A program made the position numbers and the translations under genes. A DNA stretch of 10,956 bases from GCA-2733415 sp964635575. GTDB taxonomy: Bacteria > Bacteroidota > Bacteroidia > Flavobacteriales > Flavobacteriaceae. The DNA is taken from the NCBI GenBank assembly GCA_964635575.1, contig CAZWNY010000061.1, positions 1 through 10,956 of the forward strand, read 5' to 3'. Numbering within the stretch: the first letter of the stretch is position 1; each line of letters starts with the position of its first letter. The notes under the pieces were generated by a model. That model saw only the letters and a program-made list of their open reading frames with translations. It did not search any database and was not told the DNA's origin. This document shows, in pieces, positions 1-7,312 of the stretch.

Positions 1-5
1 TTATT

Positions 6-605
6 TTATTTGAAGTCAAAATCAACTTCTACTGGTTTATCTGCTCCAGATTCTGCATCAAAATATGGTTTATCTGCAAAGCCTAAAAAATTAGCCATTA
101 AGTTACCTGGAAATTGTTTAATGTGCATATTATATGGTTTTATAGCTTCGTTAAAACGAGTACGCACTGTTTGTATTGAGTTTTCGGTACTGGTTAATTC
201 ATCTTGTAATTTCAAGAAGTTTTCATTTGCTTTTAGTTCTGGGTAGCGCTCTACGGTTACTAATAAACGAGATAGCGCACTGCTTAATCCTCCTTGAGCT
301 TTATTAAATTGTTGCAATTGTTCTGATGTAATATTACTAGGGTCTATGGTAGTTTGTGTTGCTGAAGAACGTGCTTTAATTACGGCCTCTAAGGTTGTAC
401 GTTCAAAATCTGCGGCACCTTTTACCGTTTTTACCAAATTACCTATTAAGTCGTTACGGCGTTGGTAGGCGGTTTGCACATTACCCCATGATTCTGCCAC
501 ATTTTCATTTAATATTATTGCGGTATTATTAAATTTAATACCGTATTGAAATACTGCAAATGCAATACCTCCGATTATCAATATTGGAAGAAGCCATTTT
601 TTCAT
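6..605 (-). CDS. lemA: LemA family membrane-anchored protein
   Basis: A 199-residue protein of the LemA family. Family members are anchored by one N-terminal membrane helix and carry a long helical domain. Their molecular role is not settled. The sequence shows a hydrophobic N-terminal segment at about residues 4-22, preceded by MKK. A helical region follows with the usual LemA features: the AESWGNVQTAYQRRNDLIGNL block near residues 37-57, and a C-terminal stretch containing RFNEAIKPYN and PGNLMANFLGF. Length fits the family (about 180-200). The ATG at 605-603 sits directly before the anchor and is the natural start. It is the last of three leftward genes, 10 bases after the MerR gene, so it is almost certainly cotranscribed with the M23 peptidase and the regulator. 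That context suggests an envelope role. The stop is only five bases from the window edge, so further operon genes cannot be excluded. Confidence 0.93.
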   Translation of the reverse strand: MKKWLLPILIIGGIAFAVFQYGIKFNNTAIILNENVAESWGNVQTAYQRRNDLIGNLVKTVKGAADFERTTLEAVIKARSSATQTTIDPSNITSEQLQQFNKAQGGLSSALSRLLVTVERYPELKANENFLKLQDELTSTENSIQTVRTRFNEAIKPYNMHIKQFPGNLMANFLGFADKPYFDAESGADKPVEVDFDFK

Positions 606-615
606 AATTATTTTT

Positions 616-945
616 TTAAAGTTGATTTTTAATTTTAATAAGTTCGTTTTTAACTCGCTCCAATTTACGAATAATTTCGAAATTTTGAAGGGTGTTTTTT
701 TTTTCTTCTTTTAAATGCAGTTTTGCACCATCTAAAGTAAAGCCTTTATCTTTTACTAAATAGTATATTAGTTGTAAGTTTTTAACATCTTCCGGAGTGA
801 ATTTTCGATCTCCTTTTGCGTTTTTTTTAGGCTTAAGCACCTCAAATTCTTTTTCCCAAAAACGAATTAAAGACGTATTTACATTAAATGCGCTGGCTAC
901 TTCTCCTATTTTATAGTATCGTTTTTCTGGTAAATTAATGTGCAT
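616..945 (-). CDS. MerR family transcriptional regulator (short, no effector domain)
   Basis: A 109-residue DNA-binding protein of the MerR family. The winged helix-turn-helix spans residues 10-75: YYKIGEVASAFNV is helix 1 to turn, SLIRFWEKEF the recognition part, then the wing around KGDRKFTPEDV and the third and fourth helices (LIYYLVKDKGFTLDGAK). The rest is a charged helical tail (about residues 76-109), suited to an antiparallel dimer coiled coil. There is no cysteine metal-binding loop and no separate ligand domain, so the signal it senses cannot be read from the sequence. Its start codon follows the peptidase stop by one base, so the two are translationally linked. MerR proteins often regulate their own operon, which would make the 1916-2015 region a candidate target. 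That is inference. Confidence 0.92.
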   Translation of the reverse strand: MHINLPEKRYYKIGEVASAFNVNTSLIRFWEKEFEVLKPKKNAKGDRKFTPEDVKNLQLIYYLVKDKGFTLDGAKLHLKEEKKNTLQNFEIIRKLERVKNELIKIKNQL

Positions 946-946
946 T

Positions 947-1915
947 TTAATCTAAAGATTGTGTTTCTTGTGCTGCTTTTTTTAGCATAATTTCATATTC
1001 TTCTGGAGATAAATCGCCATGATAAAAGTTTACTGGATTTATAGGTTTTCCGTTTTTATGCACTTCATAGTGTAAATGTGGACCTGAAGACAAACCCGTA
1101 TTTCCTACATAACCAATAACATCGCCACGCTTTACTTTTTTACCTTTTTTAGTGTTAAATTTATTTATATGTGCATAGCGAGTTTCATAACCAAACCCAT
1201 GGTTAATATATACTACATTTCCAAACCCAGTTCCCATACTTGCTTTTGTTACAATTCCGTCTCCTGTTGCATAAATCGGCGTACCAGTACTTGCTGTAAA
1301 ATCCATACCGTGATGCATTTTGTGATATTTTAAAATAGGATGCATTCGCATGCCGTAACCTGACGCTACTCGTGTCAGATCTTTATTTTGCACCGGCTGA
1401 ATCGCTGGTATTGCAGCTAGTAACTTTTCTTTATTTTTTGCTAGTTTTTCAATTTCATCTAAAGATCTACTTTGTACTTCAATTTCTTTTGTTAGTTTAT
1501 CTATTTTTTCAGAAGTTTTAATAATTATCGTTGAATTTTCAAAACCCTCTAAACTTTTATATCTATTTACACCTCCAAAACCAGATTTACGTTGCGCATC
1601 ACTAACCGAATTCGCTTCAAAATGTACTCTATAAATATTTTCATCTCGATCTGCAATGTTCTGCATTACCTTTTCTGCAAGTGAAATTCGTTTATTTAAA
1701 TAGTTGTATTGAAACTTTAAATTGTCATTTTCACGTTTTAATGCTTTTTCCTTAGGGGACTCTATGTAACTAGAAACCAACACGTAACTAAAAAACCCAA
1801 ATAAAGAAGCTGCTAAAAAAAACAATAACGAATAGGTAAATGCTCTTCCTTTTTTAGGTTTTACCTTTCGGTATGAAAGTGTATTTGAATCGTAATAAAA
1901 TTTTTCTTTAGCCAT
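947..1915 (-). CDS. M23 (LytM-type) zinc metallopeptidase, membrane-anchored
   Basis: A 322-residue cell-envelope peptidase of family M23, which cuts peptide cross-links in peptidoglycan or acts as a catalytically modified activator. A short basic cytoplasmic tail is followed by one membrane helix at about residues 28-51, so the protein faces the periplasm. A coiled-coil region follows (about 55-170). The LytM domain begins near VASGYGMRMHPI. All metal-site residues are present: H201 and D205 (HxxxD in HHGMDF), H249 (YAHI), and H280 and H282 (GPHLHYE). It should therefore be an active enzyme rather than an EnvC-like degenerate activator. It is the first gene of a leftward operon with the MerR gene and lemA, and is divergent from alaS. 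The ATG at 1915-1913 follows a candidate -7 element at 1969-1962. The cleavage specificity cannot be told from the sequence. Confidence 0.95.
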   Translation of the reverse strand: MAKEKFYYDSNTLSYRKVKPKKGRAFTYSLLFFLAASLFGFFSYVLVSSYIESPKEKALKRENDNLKFQYNYLNKRISLAEKVMQNIADRDENIYRVHFEANSVSDAQRKSGFGGVNRYKSLEGFENSTIIIKTSEKIDKLTKEIEVQSRSLDEIEKLAKNKEKLLAAIPAIQPVQNKDLTRVASGYGMRMHPILKYHKMHHGMDFTASTGTPIYATGDGIVTKASMGTGFGNVVYINHGFGYETRYAHINKFNTKKGKKVKRGDVIGYVGNTGLSSGPHLHYEVHKNGKPINPVNFYHGDLSPEEYEIMLKKAAQETQSLD

Positions 1916-1929
1916 AACTTAAAATATGC

Positions 1930-1937
1930 TATTTTTG
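1930..1937 (+). promoter_or_regulatory. Candidate -7 element for alaS
   Basis: TATTTTTG matches TAnnTTTG exactly, about 78 bases upstream of the alaS ATG. A one-mismatch -33 box (TTTA, 1907-1910) lies 19 bases upstream, inside the first codons of the divergent peptidase gene. The predicted start would lie left of the minus-strand start from 1962-1969, so the two 5' leaders would overlap. Confidence 0.45.
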
Positions 1938-1961
1938 TATTATTAAAATAACAACGAAATA

Positions 1962-1969
1962 CAAATATA
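1962..1969 (-). promoter_or_regulatory. Candidate -7 element for the M23/MerR/lemA operon
   Basis: Read on the minus strand this is TATATTTG, an exact match to the Bacteroidota -7 consensus TAnnTTTG. It lies about 47 bases before the peptidase start codon. No clear -33 TTTG is visible 19-21 bases upstream, so the call rests on one box and its position. Confidence 0.5.
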
Positions 1970-2015
1970 GAAAATTGTTTGCACATTGCTCAGTTTTTAA
2001 ATAGCCATATTCAAA

Positions 2016-4625
2016 ATGAAATCTCAAGAAGTACGATCTACGTTTTTAAATTTTTACAAATCCAAACAACACAAGATAGTTCCGTCAGCACCAATGGTTC
2101 TAAAAAACGACCCAACATTAATGTTTGTTAATGCAGGAATGGTACCGTTTAAAGAATATTTTTTAGGCCATAAAAAAATCGAACATTCACGTGTTTCCGA
2201 TTCACAAAAATGCTTACGTGTGTCTGGAAAACATAATGATTTGGAAGAAGTTGGCAAAGACACCTATCATCATACCATGTTTGAAATGCTTGGTAATTGG
2301 AGTTTTGGCGACTATTTTAAAGAAGAAGCCATTGCTTGGGCGTGGGAATTACTGACAGAAGTTTATAAAATAGATAAAAGCATTTTATATGTTACTATTT
2401 TTGAAGGTGATGAAAAAGAAGGATTAGATCGAGATAATGACACCTATACTATTTGGAAAAAATATATTACAGAAGATCGTATTTTACTTGGAAATAAAAA
2501 GGATAATTTTTGGGAAATGGGCGCTCAAGGACCTTGCGGACCTTGTTCTGAAATTCATGTAGATATTCGTTCGGCTTCAGAAAAAGAAAAAATTGATGGC
2601 GCAACTTTAGTAAACATGGATCATCCACAGGTTGTAGAGATATGGAATCTTGTTTTTATGCAATATAATCGAAAAGCAAACGGAAGTTTAGAAAATCTAC
2701 CTAACACACATATTGACACAGGCATGGGATTTGAACGCTTATGTATGGTTTTACAAAATGTACAATCTAATTATGATACCGATGTTTTTACACCGTTAAT
2801 TAAAGAAATTGAAACCATTACTAAAAATGAATATGGTGTTAACAAAGAAACTGACATTGCTATTCGTGTAATTTCAGATCATGTACGCGCAGTTTCCTTT
2901 GCTATTGCCGATGACCAACTACCAAGTAACACTGGCGCAGGATATGTTATTAGACGTATTTTAAGAAGAGCAATTAGATATGGCTTTACCTTTTTAAATA
3001 AAAAAGAAGCTTTTATTTATTTATTAGTAGAAACATTAAGTACACAAATGCAAGATGCTTTTCCTGAAATAGAAACACAAAAAAACCTGATTATTAATGT
3101 AATTAAGGAAGAAGAAAATTCGTTTTTAAGAACCTTAGACCAAGGATTAGTTTTACTAGATTCTGTAATTAAAAACACTGCAGGGAAAACCCTAAGTGGT
3201 AAAAAAGCATTTGAATTATATGATACTTTTGGTTTTCCAATTGATTTAACTGCTCTTATCTTGTCTGAAAAAGGAATGAATTTAAATGAAGTTGAATTTA
3301 AAGAAGCACTACAGAAACAAAAAGATAGATCTAGAGCCGCCACTTCAATGTCCACATCCGACTGGACAATTCAATTTAAAGATAACGAAGAAAAGTTTAT
3401 TGGATACGATACTTTAGAAGCAACCGTAAAAATCACCAAATACCGTAAGGTAACCTCTAAAAAAGATGGTGATTTATATCAACTCGTATTTAATATTACC
3501 CCTTTTTACCCCGAAGGTGGCGGACAAGTTGGCGACAAAGGATTTTTAGAAACTCCAAACGGAGATTTAATTTCCATTATTAACACTAAAAAGGAAAATA
3601 ATTTAATACTCCATTTTTTAAAAAATTTACCTAAAAACCCAACAGACACTTTTAAAATAGTAATCGACAAAAAACAACGAAAACGTTCTGCTAGTAATCA
3701 TTCAGCAACACATTTATTACACCAAGCATTGCGTGAAGTTTTGGGCACACATGTTGTGCAAAAAGGATCGATGGTAGATTCGAGATATTTACGTTTTGAT
3801 TTTTCTCATTTTTCAAAAGTTACAGAAGACGAATTAAAACAAATAGAAAACTTTGTAAACACACGCATTAAAGAACAAATACCATTAAATGAATTTAGAA
3901 ACATTCCAATTAAAGACGCCATAAATAAAGGTGCTTTAGCATTGTTTGGAGAAAAATATGGCGACACCGTAAGAGCCATAAAGTTTGGCGACTCTATAGA
4001 GCTTTGTGGAGGAACACATGTGCAAAACACAAGCGAAATATGGCATTTTGCAATTAAAAGTGAAGCTGCGGTTGCTTCAGGAATTAGACGAATAGAAGCG
4101 ATAACTAACGATACTGTAAAAGCATATTTTACCGATGAAATCAAGATGCTTAAAGATATTAAAATGGCTTTAAACAACAACAAAACACCCTTGAAAACAG
4201 TACAAACATTGCAAGAAGAAAATAGTAATTTAAAAAAACAAGTTGCTATTTTATTAAAGGAAAAAGCAGTAAATTTAAAACAGTCTTTAAAAGCAGAAAT
4301 AAAAAATGTAAATGGCATGAATTTTTTAGTTAAAAAAGTAGATTTAGACGCTGCAGGAATTAAAACTTTACTTTTTGAATTAGGCGGAGAGCTTGATAAC
4401 CTGTTTTTGTTTTTTGCTTCAGAAAATGATGGAAAAGCATTATTAAGTTGTTATATTTCTAAAAATTTAGTTACCGAAAAAGAGTTACACGCTGGCACTA
4501 TTGTTAAAGAATTAGGAAAGCTAATACAAGGAGGCGGAGGCGGACAGGCTTTTTTCGCAACTGCAGGAGGCAAAAACCCTAACGGAATACCACAAGCATT
4601 GGAACAGGCTTTAAACTATATTTAA
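2016..4625 (+). CDS. alaS: Alanyl-tRNA synthetase
   Basis: An 869-residue cytoplasmic enzyme that charges tRNA-Ala with alanine, complete and close to the usual bacterial length (about 875). Domains in order: class II catalytic core from residue 1, with RSTFLNFYKSKQHK at the N terminus, GPCGPCSEIH at 172-181 and the motif 3 region GYVIRRILRRAIRYG from 309; tRNA-recognition region to about 450; editing domain with zinc-binding HSATH (H562, H566) and CGGTH (C664, H668), which removes mischarged Ser and Gly; a coiled segment near 725-755; and the C-Ala (DHHA1) domain with the glycine run at 839-843 (GGGGGQ). All key residues are present. The ATG at 2016 gives the standard N terminus. It stands alone on the + strand, divergent from the M23 operon and convergent with lpxH. 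Confidence 0.99.
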   Translation: MKSQEVRSTFLNFYKSKQHKIVPSAPMVLKNDPTLMFVNAGMVPFKEYFLGHKKIEHSRVSDSQKCLRVSGKHNDLEEVGKDTYHHTMFEMLGNWSFGDYFKEEAIAWAWELLTEVYKIDKSILYVTIFEGDEKEGLDRDNDTYTIWKKYITEDRILLGNKKDNFWEMGAQGPCGPCSEIHVDIRSASEKEKIDGATLVNMDHPQVVEIWNLVFMQYNRKANGSLENLPNTHIDTGMGFERLCMVLQNVQSNYDTDVFTPLIKEIETITKNEYGVNKETDIAIRVISDHVRAVSFAIADDQLPSNTGAGYVIRRILRRAIRYGFTFLNKKEAFIYLLVETLSTQMQDAFPEIETQKNLIINVIKEEENSFLRTLDQGLVLLDSVIKNTAGKTLSGKKAFELYDTFGFPIDLTALILSEKGMNLNEVEFKEALQKQKDRSRAATSMSTSDWTIQFKDNEEKFIGYDTLEATVKITKYRKVTSKKDGDLYQLVFNITPFYPEGGGQVGDKGFLETPNGDLISIINTKKENNLILHFLKNLPKNPTDTFKIVIDKKQRKRSASNHSATHLLHQALREVLGTHVVQKGSMVDSRYLRFDFSHFSKVTEDELKQIENFVNTRIKEQIPLNEFRNIPIKDAINKGALALFGEKYGDTVRAIKFGDSIELCGGTHVQNTSEIWHFAIKSEAAVASGIRRIEAITNDTVKAYFTDEIKMLKDIKMALNNNKTPLKTVQTLQEENSNLKKQVAILLKEKAVNLKQSLKAEIKNVNGMNFLVKKVDLDAAGIKTLLFELGGELDNLFLFFASENDGKALLSCYISKNLVTEKELHAGTIVKELGKLIQGGGGGQAFFATAGGKNPNGIPQALEQALNYI

Positions 4626-4652
4626 TTGATTTAAAAACAGCAGTTAAATACG

Positions 4653-4674
4653 AAACATTCAGTTTGAATTTTTT
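4653..4674 (+). terminator. Weak candidate terminator after alaS
   Basis: A five-base-pair stem, ATTCA (4657-4661) with TGAAT (4665-4669) around a GTT loop, is followed by a T run reaching the lpxH stop codon. An extra AAA/TTT pairing beyond one mismatch lengthens it. The stem is A/T-rich and weak, but it sits where convergent alaS and lpxH transcripts must end. Confidence 0.3.
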
Positions 4675-5467
4675 AGCTATTTTTTGTGTTTTCCCATTTT
4701 GTTAACGTTAAGGATTCTCTTTCAAAACATCCGTAGGTGTAATAACCAATCCAATCGCCAAGATTAATGTATTGAGAGTTTTTAGCAATATTAATAGTCA
4801 TTGGTAAGTGACGATGCCCAAACACAAAATAATCATAATGTTTAGTTTCTTGTTTACGCTTACAATATTGTACCAGCCATTCTTGATTTTCTCCTAAAAA
4901 AACTACGTCTTCATTGCCTGATATTAGTTTATTTTTAACGGATAAGTATTGCGCTAAACGCACACCAATGTCTGGATGAATCCATTGAAAACACCATTGA
5001 AAAAACGAATTTGTAAACACTTTTTTCATGCGTTTATATCCTTTGTCGTTAGGTCCTAAACCGTCACCGTGACCAATTAAAAGGACTTTATTGTTAATTT
5101 TAAACTCTTGTGGCTCATGAAAAACCGTAATATTTAATTCCGTTTTAAAGTAATCTTTCATCCATAAATCATGGTTTCCAACAAAAAAATAAATGGGTAT
5201 TCCGCTATCTGAAATTTCGGCAAGCTTACCTAATGTACGCACGAAACCTTTGGGTACAACGGTTTTATATTCAAACCAAAAATCGAATAAATCGCCTAAT
5301 AAAAAAATGGCTTCTGCATCTTGCTTTACAGCATCTAACCACGCTACAAATATTTTTTCACGAGATTTACTGGCTTCATAAGTGGGAGCTCCTAAATGGT
5401 TGTCGGAAGAAAAATAAACTTTCTTATTCTTTTTAACGATTATATTATGTGGTTTTTTATCTTGCAT
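4673..5467 (-). CDS. lpxH: UDP-2,3-diacylglucosamine diphosphatase (LpxH)
   Basis: A 264-residue metallophosphoesterase that hydrolyses UDP-2,3-diacylglucosamine to lipid X and UMP in the cytoplasmic, membrane-associated part of lipid A synthesis. The complete set of calcineurin-like metal motifs is present: SDNHLG (D22, H24), GDLFDFW (D59, D62), GNHDLW (N98, H99, D100), GHGDGLGP (H133, D135) and GHRH (H218, H220). The FDFW and GHGDG forms are typical of LpxH-like enzymes rather than general phosphodiesterases. The segment between about 140 and 215, rich in aromatics (FFQWCFQWIHP), corresponds to the lipid-binding cap. Length agrees with the Bacteroidota version (about 250-265). It lies nine bases downstream of queD on the same strand and is probably cotranscribed with it, although the pathways are unrelated. 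Confidence 0.93.
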   Translation of the reverse strand: MQDKKPHNIIVKKNKKVYFSSDNHLGAPTYEASKSREKIFVAWLDAVKQDAEAIFLLGDLFDFWFEYKTVVPKGFVRTLGKLAEISDSGIPIYFFVGNHDLWMKDYFKTELNITVFHEPQEFKINNKVLLIGHGDGLGPNDKGYKRMKKVFTNSFFQWCFQWIHPDIGVRLAQYLSVKNKLISGNEDVVFLGENQEWLVQYCKRKQETKHYDYFVFGHRHLPMTINIAKNSQYINLGDWIGYYTYGCFERESLTLTKWENTKNS

Positions 5468-5476
5468 TTATAGGCT

Positions 5477-5929
5477 TTAACTGTTGTCACTTGCGTGCCA
5501 TTCGGCATAAGAGGTTTCTGTTTCAGATAAACGCAAGGAATATAGTTTAATTTTTTCTGGCAATCTTTTACTAATTTTTTGAGCAAAATCAATTACCATA
5601 TTTTCGCTGGTTGGTTGATAATTTAACAGTATAATATTATGCCCTCTTTTTTGTAGTTCGTTTGCTAACTCTACGTGTGGTGTATTTTTATTAAAAACCG
5701 TAGCATGATCAAAAATAGTTACTATTTCATCATTTACAATTTTTTTTAAATCCGTAAAATCAATTACCATTCCTAGTTTTATTGCGCCCACTTCTGTAAT
5801 AGGTTTTCCTATAACGGTAACTGCTAATTTATAGCTATGTCCATGTACGTTTTTACATTTTCCGTCATAACCATAAAGTGCATGACCTGTTTCAAAAGTA
5901 AATAATTTGGTGATTCTTACGTTACTCAT
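5477..5929 (-). CDS. queD: 6-carboxytetrahydropterin synthase (QueD / PTPS family)
   Basis: A 150-residue enzyme that converts dihydroneopterin triphosphate to 6-carboxytetrahydropterin, the second step toward preQ0 and queuosine. Zinc ligands H16 (FETGH), H29 and H31 (HGH) are visible. C25 in CKNVHGH gives the CxxxHGH spacing of QueD rather than the animal pyruvoyl-tetrahydropterin synthase pattern. D74-H75 (DHATVFN), PTSEN (106-110) and the glutamate-rich SETETSYAEW near the C terminus complete the active site. Length is slightly above the 120-residue enterobacterial form, as is common in this phylum. It is the first gene of a leftward pair with lpxH. No queC, queE or queF is in the window. 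A near-match to the -7 element (TAATTTTC, minus strand, 5994-5987) lies about 60 bases upstream. Confidence 0.93.
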   Translation of the reverse strand: MSNVRITKLFTFETGHALYGYDGKCKNVHGHSYKLAVTVIGKPITEVGAIKLGMVIDFTDLKKIVNDEIVTIFDHATVFNKNTPHVELANELQKRGHNIILLNYQPTSENMVIDFAQKISKRLPEKIKLYSLRLSETETSYAEWHASDNS

Positions 5930-5997
5930 TTGTTTGTATTTTCTTTAATTCCTTAATTTAAGAATTTTACTTTCAGTGATTTACTTGAAAATTAATT

Positions 5998-6052
5998 TGG
6001 CTTTCTCGGACACATACCTCGTTGCTATGTATTGAGGTTATCGCTTTTTTTT
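5998..6052. other. Structured, G+C-richer spacer element between cvpA and queD
   Basis: Positions 5998-6044 are nearly half G+C, against roughly a quarter to a third in the surrounding non-coding DNA. ACATA (6012-6016) pairs with TATGT (6026-6030). The loop between them begins CCTC (6017-6020), which pairs with GAGG (6034-6037). The two helices interleave, giving H-type pseudoknot topology, though one crossing loop has zero length, so both may not form fully at once. On the + strand the block ends in a run of eight T (6045-6052). No known riboswitch consensus is recognised; it does not match preQ1-I. It could be a structured leader of queD, a 3' end of the cvpA message, or a small dispersed repeat. 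Confidence 0.3.
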
Positions 6053-6551
6053 ACTTAAATTTTTCTTCACTTTGTTTAATTAAATTAGGGAAAATTAACA
6101 ATGCAATATTTTTTACGGGTTTATATAAAACCGATTCGTTTAAATTCTCTTTTTTTACAAATTCGATTGTTTTATTAACATGTGAAAACAATATAAGCGC
6201 TACGCTTAGCATTAATCCTATTTTTAAAACGCCAAAAACACCTCCTAATATTTTATTTAAAATACCTAATGCTGCAAAATCTGCTAATTTGGTAAACGCT
6301 TTTCCTGCTAAAGCAATTAAAATTACAATTATGAAAAAGGTAACTGCAAAAGCGACTACGTTAATGTATTTTTCATCCCATGTTACACTTTTTTCTAAAA
6401 AATTAGATACGTAATACGAAAAATGTATTGCTCCATATACACCAGCAACTAATGATAATAAAGATGCTACTTCTACAAAAAGTCCTTTCATAAAACCACG
6501 TATTAAACCAAACAATAATAAAGCTCCTAAAATAACATCTACTGTATTCAT
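6051..6551 (-). CDS. CvpA family inner-membrane protein
   Basis: A 166-residue integral membrane protein of the CvpA (colicin V production) family. Four hydrophobic helices are visible at about residues 4-18, 25-45, 63-82 and 101-122, followed by a charged C-terminal tail ending KQSEEKFK. The conserved RGFMKG segment after helix 1 (18-23) is typical of the family. In proteobacteria the founding member is needed for colicin V export and for normal envelope behaviour. The function in Bacteroidota is not known, and the name should not be read as implying a bacteriocin. It appears to be transcribed alone: a good -7 element lies 25 bases upstream, and 121 bases separate its stop from queD. Confidence 0.88.
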   Translation of the reverse strand: MNTVDVILGALLLFGLIRGFMKGLFVEVASLLSLVAGVYGAIHFSYYVSNFLEKSVTWDEKYINVVAFAVTFFIIVILIALAGKAFTKLADFAALGILNKILGGVFGVLKIGLMLSVALILFSHVNKTIEFVKKENLNESVLYKPVKNIALLIFPNLIKQSEEKFK

Positions 6552-6575
6552 TTTTGTTTTTTATCTATTTTAACA

Positions 6576-6583
6576 CAAAGATA
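6576..6583 (-). promoter_or_regulatory. Candidate -7 element for the cvpA-family gene
   Basis: Minus-strand TATCTTTG is an exact TAnnTTTG match 24 bases before the ATG, which implies a short leader. No -33 TTTG is seen at 19-21 bases. The bases beyond it, 6584-6685, hold only A/T-rich DNA in which I see nothing else. Confidence 0.5.
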
Positions 6584-6685
6584 GTATTTTTAGATGGATT
6601 TATTTTTTGTTATTCAAAACACTTTAAAATATCCTATTTCAAAAATCAAAACAAAAAACATGCAGAAAAAATTAGTGCCTTGTAA

Positions 6686-7218
6686 ATGATTAAAAATTTA
6701 TATTTCTAATTTTAAAACACCTATAAAACCGAACTCGTTTTAGGTTCTTATAAGGGAAAACTCTGTTTAACAGGTTTAAGTACCGAAAAACGAGAACTAC
6801 AATCGATAATCGTATTCAAAAAGGATTACCAAGCTAACTTTATTGAAAGTGCATCAACAATTATTGAAGCCACCAAACAACAATTTATTGCTTATTTTAA
6901 TACCGAACTAACTCAATTTACAATTCCTTTAATTTTTGTAGGTACTGATTTTTAGAAATCTGTATGAAAGGAACTTTACAAAATTTCATTTGGAGAAATT
7001 TGTAGTTATTTACAGATTTTTAAACGATTACACAACGAAAAAACAATTCGAGCTGTTGCGATTACAAACGGTGCTAATTCAATTTCTGTTCTTGTTCCTT
7101 GTCATCGAATTATTGACAGTAACGGAAACTTGATAGGTTATGCAGGTGGTTTATTCGCAAAACAAAATTATTAACTCTGGAAAACGCGTTATCTAAAAAT
7201 CAGTTTTCTTTATTTTAA
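6686..7218 (+). pseudogene. Decayed methylated-DNA--protein-cysteine methyltransferase (ogt-like)
   Basis: Remains of an O6-alkylguanine-DNA methyltransferase, the single-use protein that moves alkyl groups from O6-guanine to its own cysteine. Readable family blocks in order: YKTEL then LGSYKGKLCLT (from 6722), KYRKTRTTIDNRIQKGL (from 6778), NFIESASTIIEATKQQF, IPLIFVGTDF, NEKTIRAVAITNGANSIS, the active site PCHR (7097-7108, Cys at 7100-7102) and LIGYAGG. Damage: TAG at 6953-6955 where the family has Gln (GTDFQ), TGA at 6965-6967 where it has Trp (KSVW), an apparent one-base loss near 6775, a one-base gain near 6825-6830 that restores frame, and a one-base loss in the A run near 7168. Past the last, KQKLLTLEN reads on to TAA at 7216-7218. 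Further stops (6707-6709, 6713-6715) follow the proposed ATG at 6686, so the start is uncertain. A few residues between YKTEL and VLGSY also appear lost. Confidence 0.9.
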
Positions 7219-7312
7219 ATATTTTCACTATCTTTAAGGTATTCAAATCAATATAAAAGCACCAAATAACTAATATTGTTTCAGTTATCAACTCACAATT
7301 AGAAAATAAATT

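Noticed and set aside
3806..4318. A 170-codon open frame on the minus strand inside alaS
   Set aside because: It is the antisense shadow of a certain alaS coding region, with low-complexity Phe/Ser/Leu-rich content and no recognisable family.
5964..6050. In-frame reading past the cvpA stop codon (about 25 further codons including SNEVCVRES)
   Set aside because: The frame stays open for a short distance only, another frame is equally open, and the CvpA protein ends normally. It is more likely a non-coding element than a C-terminal extension.
5998..6052. preQ1 riboswitch upstream of queD
   Set aside because: The position and pseudoknot topology are suggestive, but the conserved preQ1-I core and A-rich tail are not present.
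6022..6414. A 130-codon + strand open frame opposite the CvpA-family gene
   Set aside because: The minus strand encodes a convincing four-helix membrane protein there. The + frame is its complement and has no family features.
6661..6690. Tiny open frame starting MQKKLVPCK
   Set aside because: Nine codons, no ribosome site and no partner; it is the spacer before the ogt-like remnant.
7266..7288. ATAACT / AGTTAT inverted repeat before the exonuclease gene
   Set aside because: Six A/T-rich base pairs with an 11-base loop are expected by chance in DNA of this composition.
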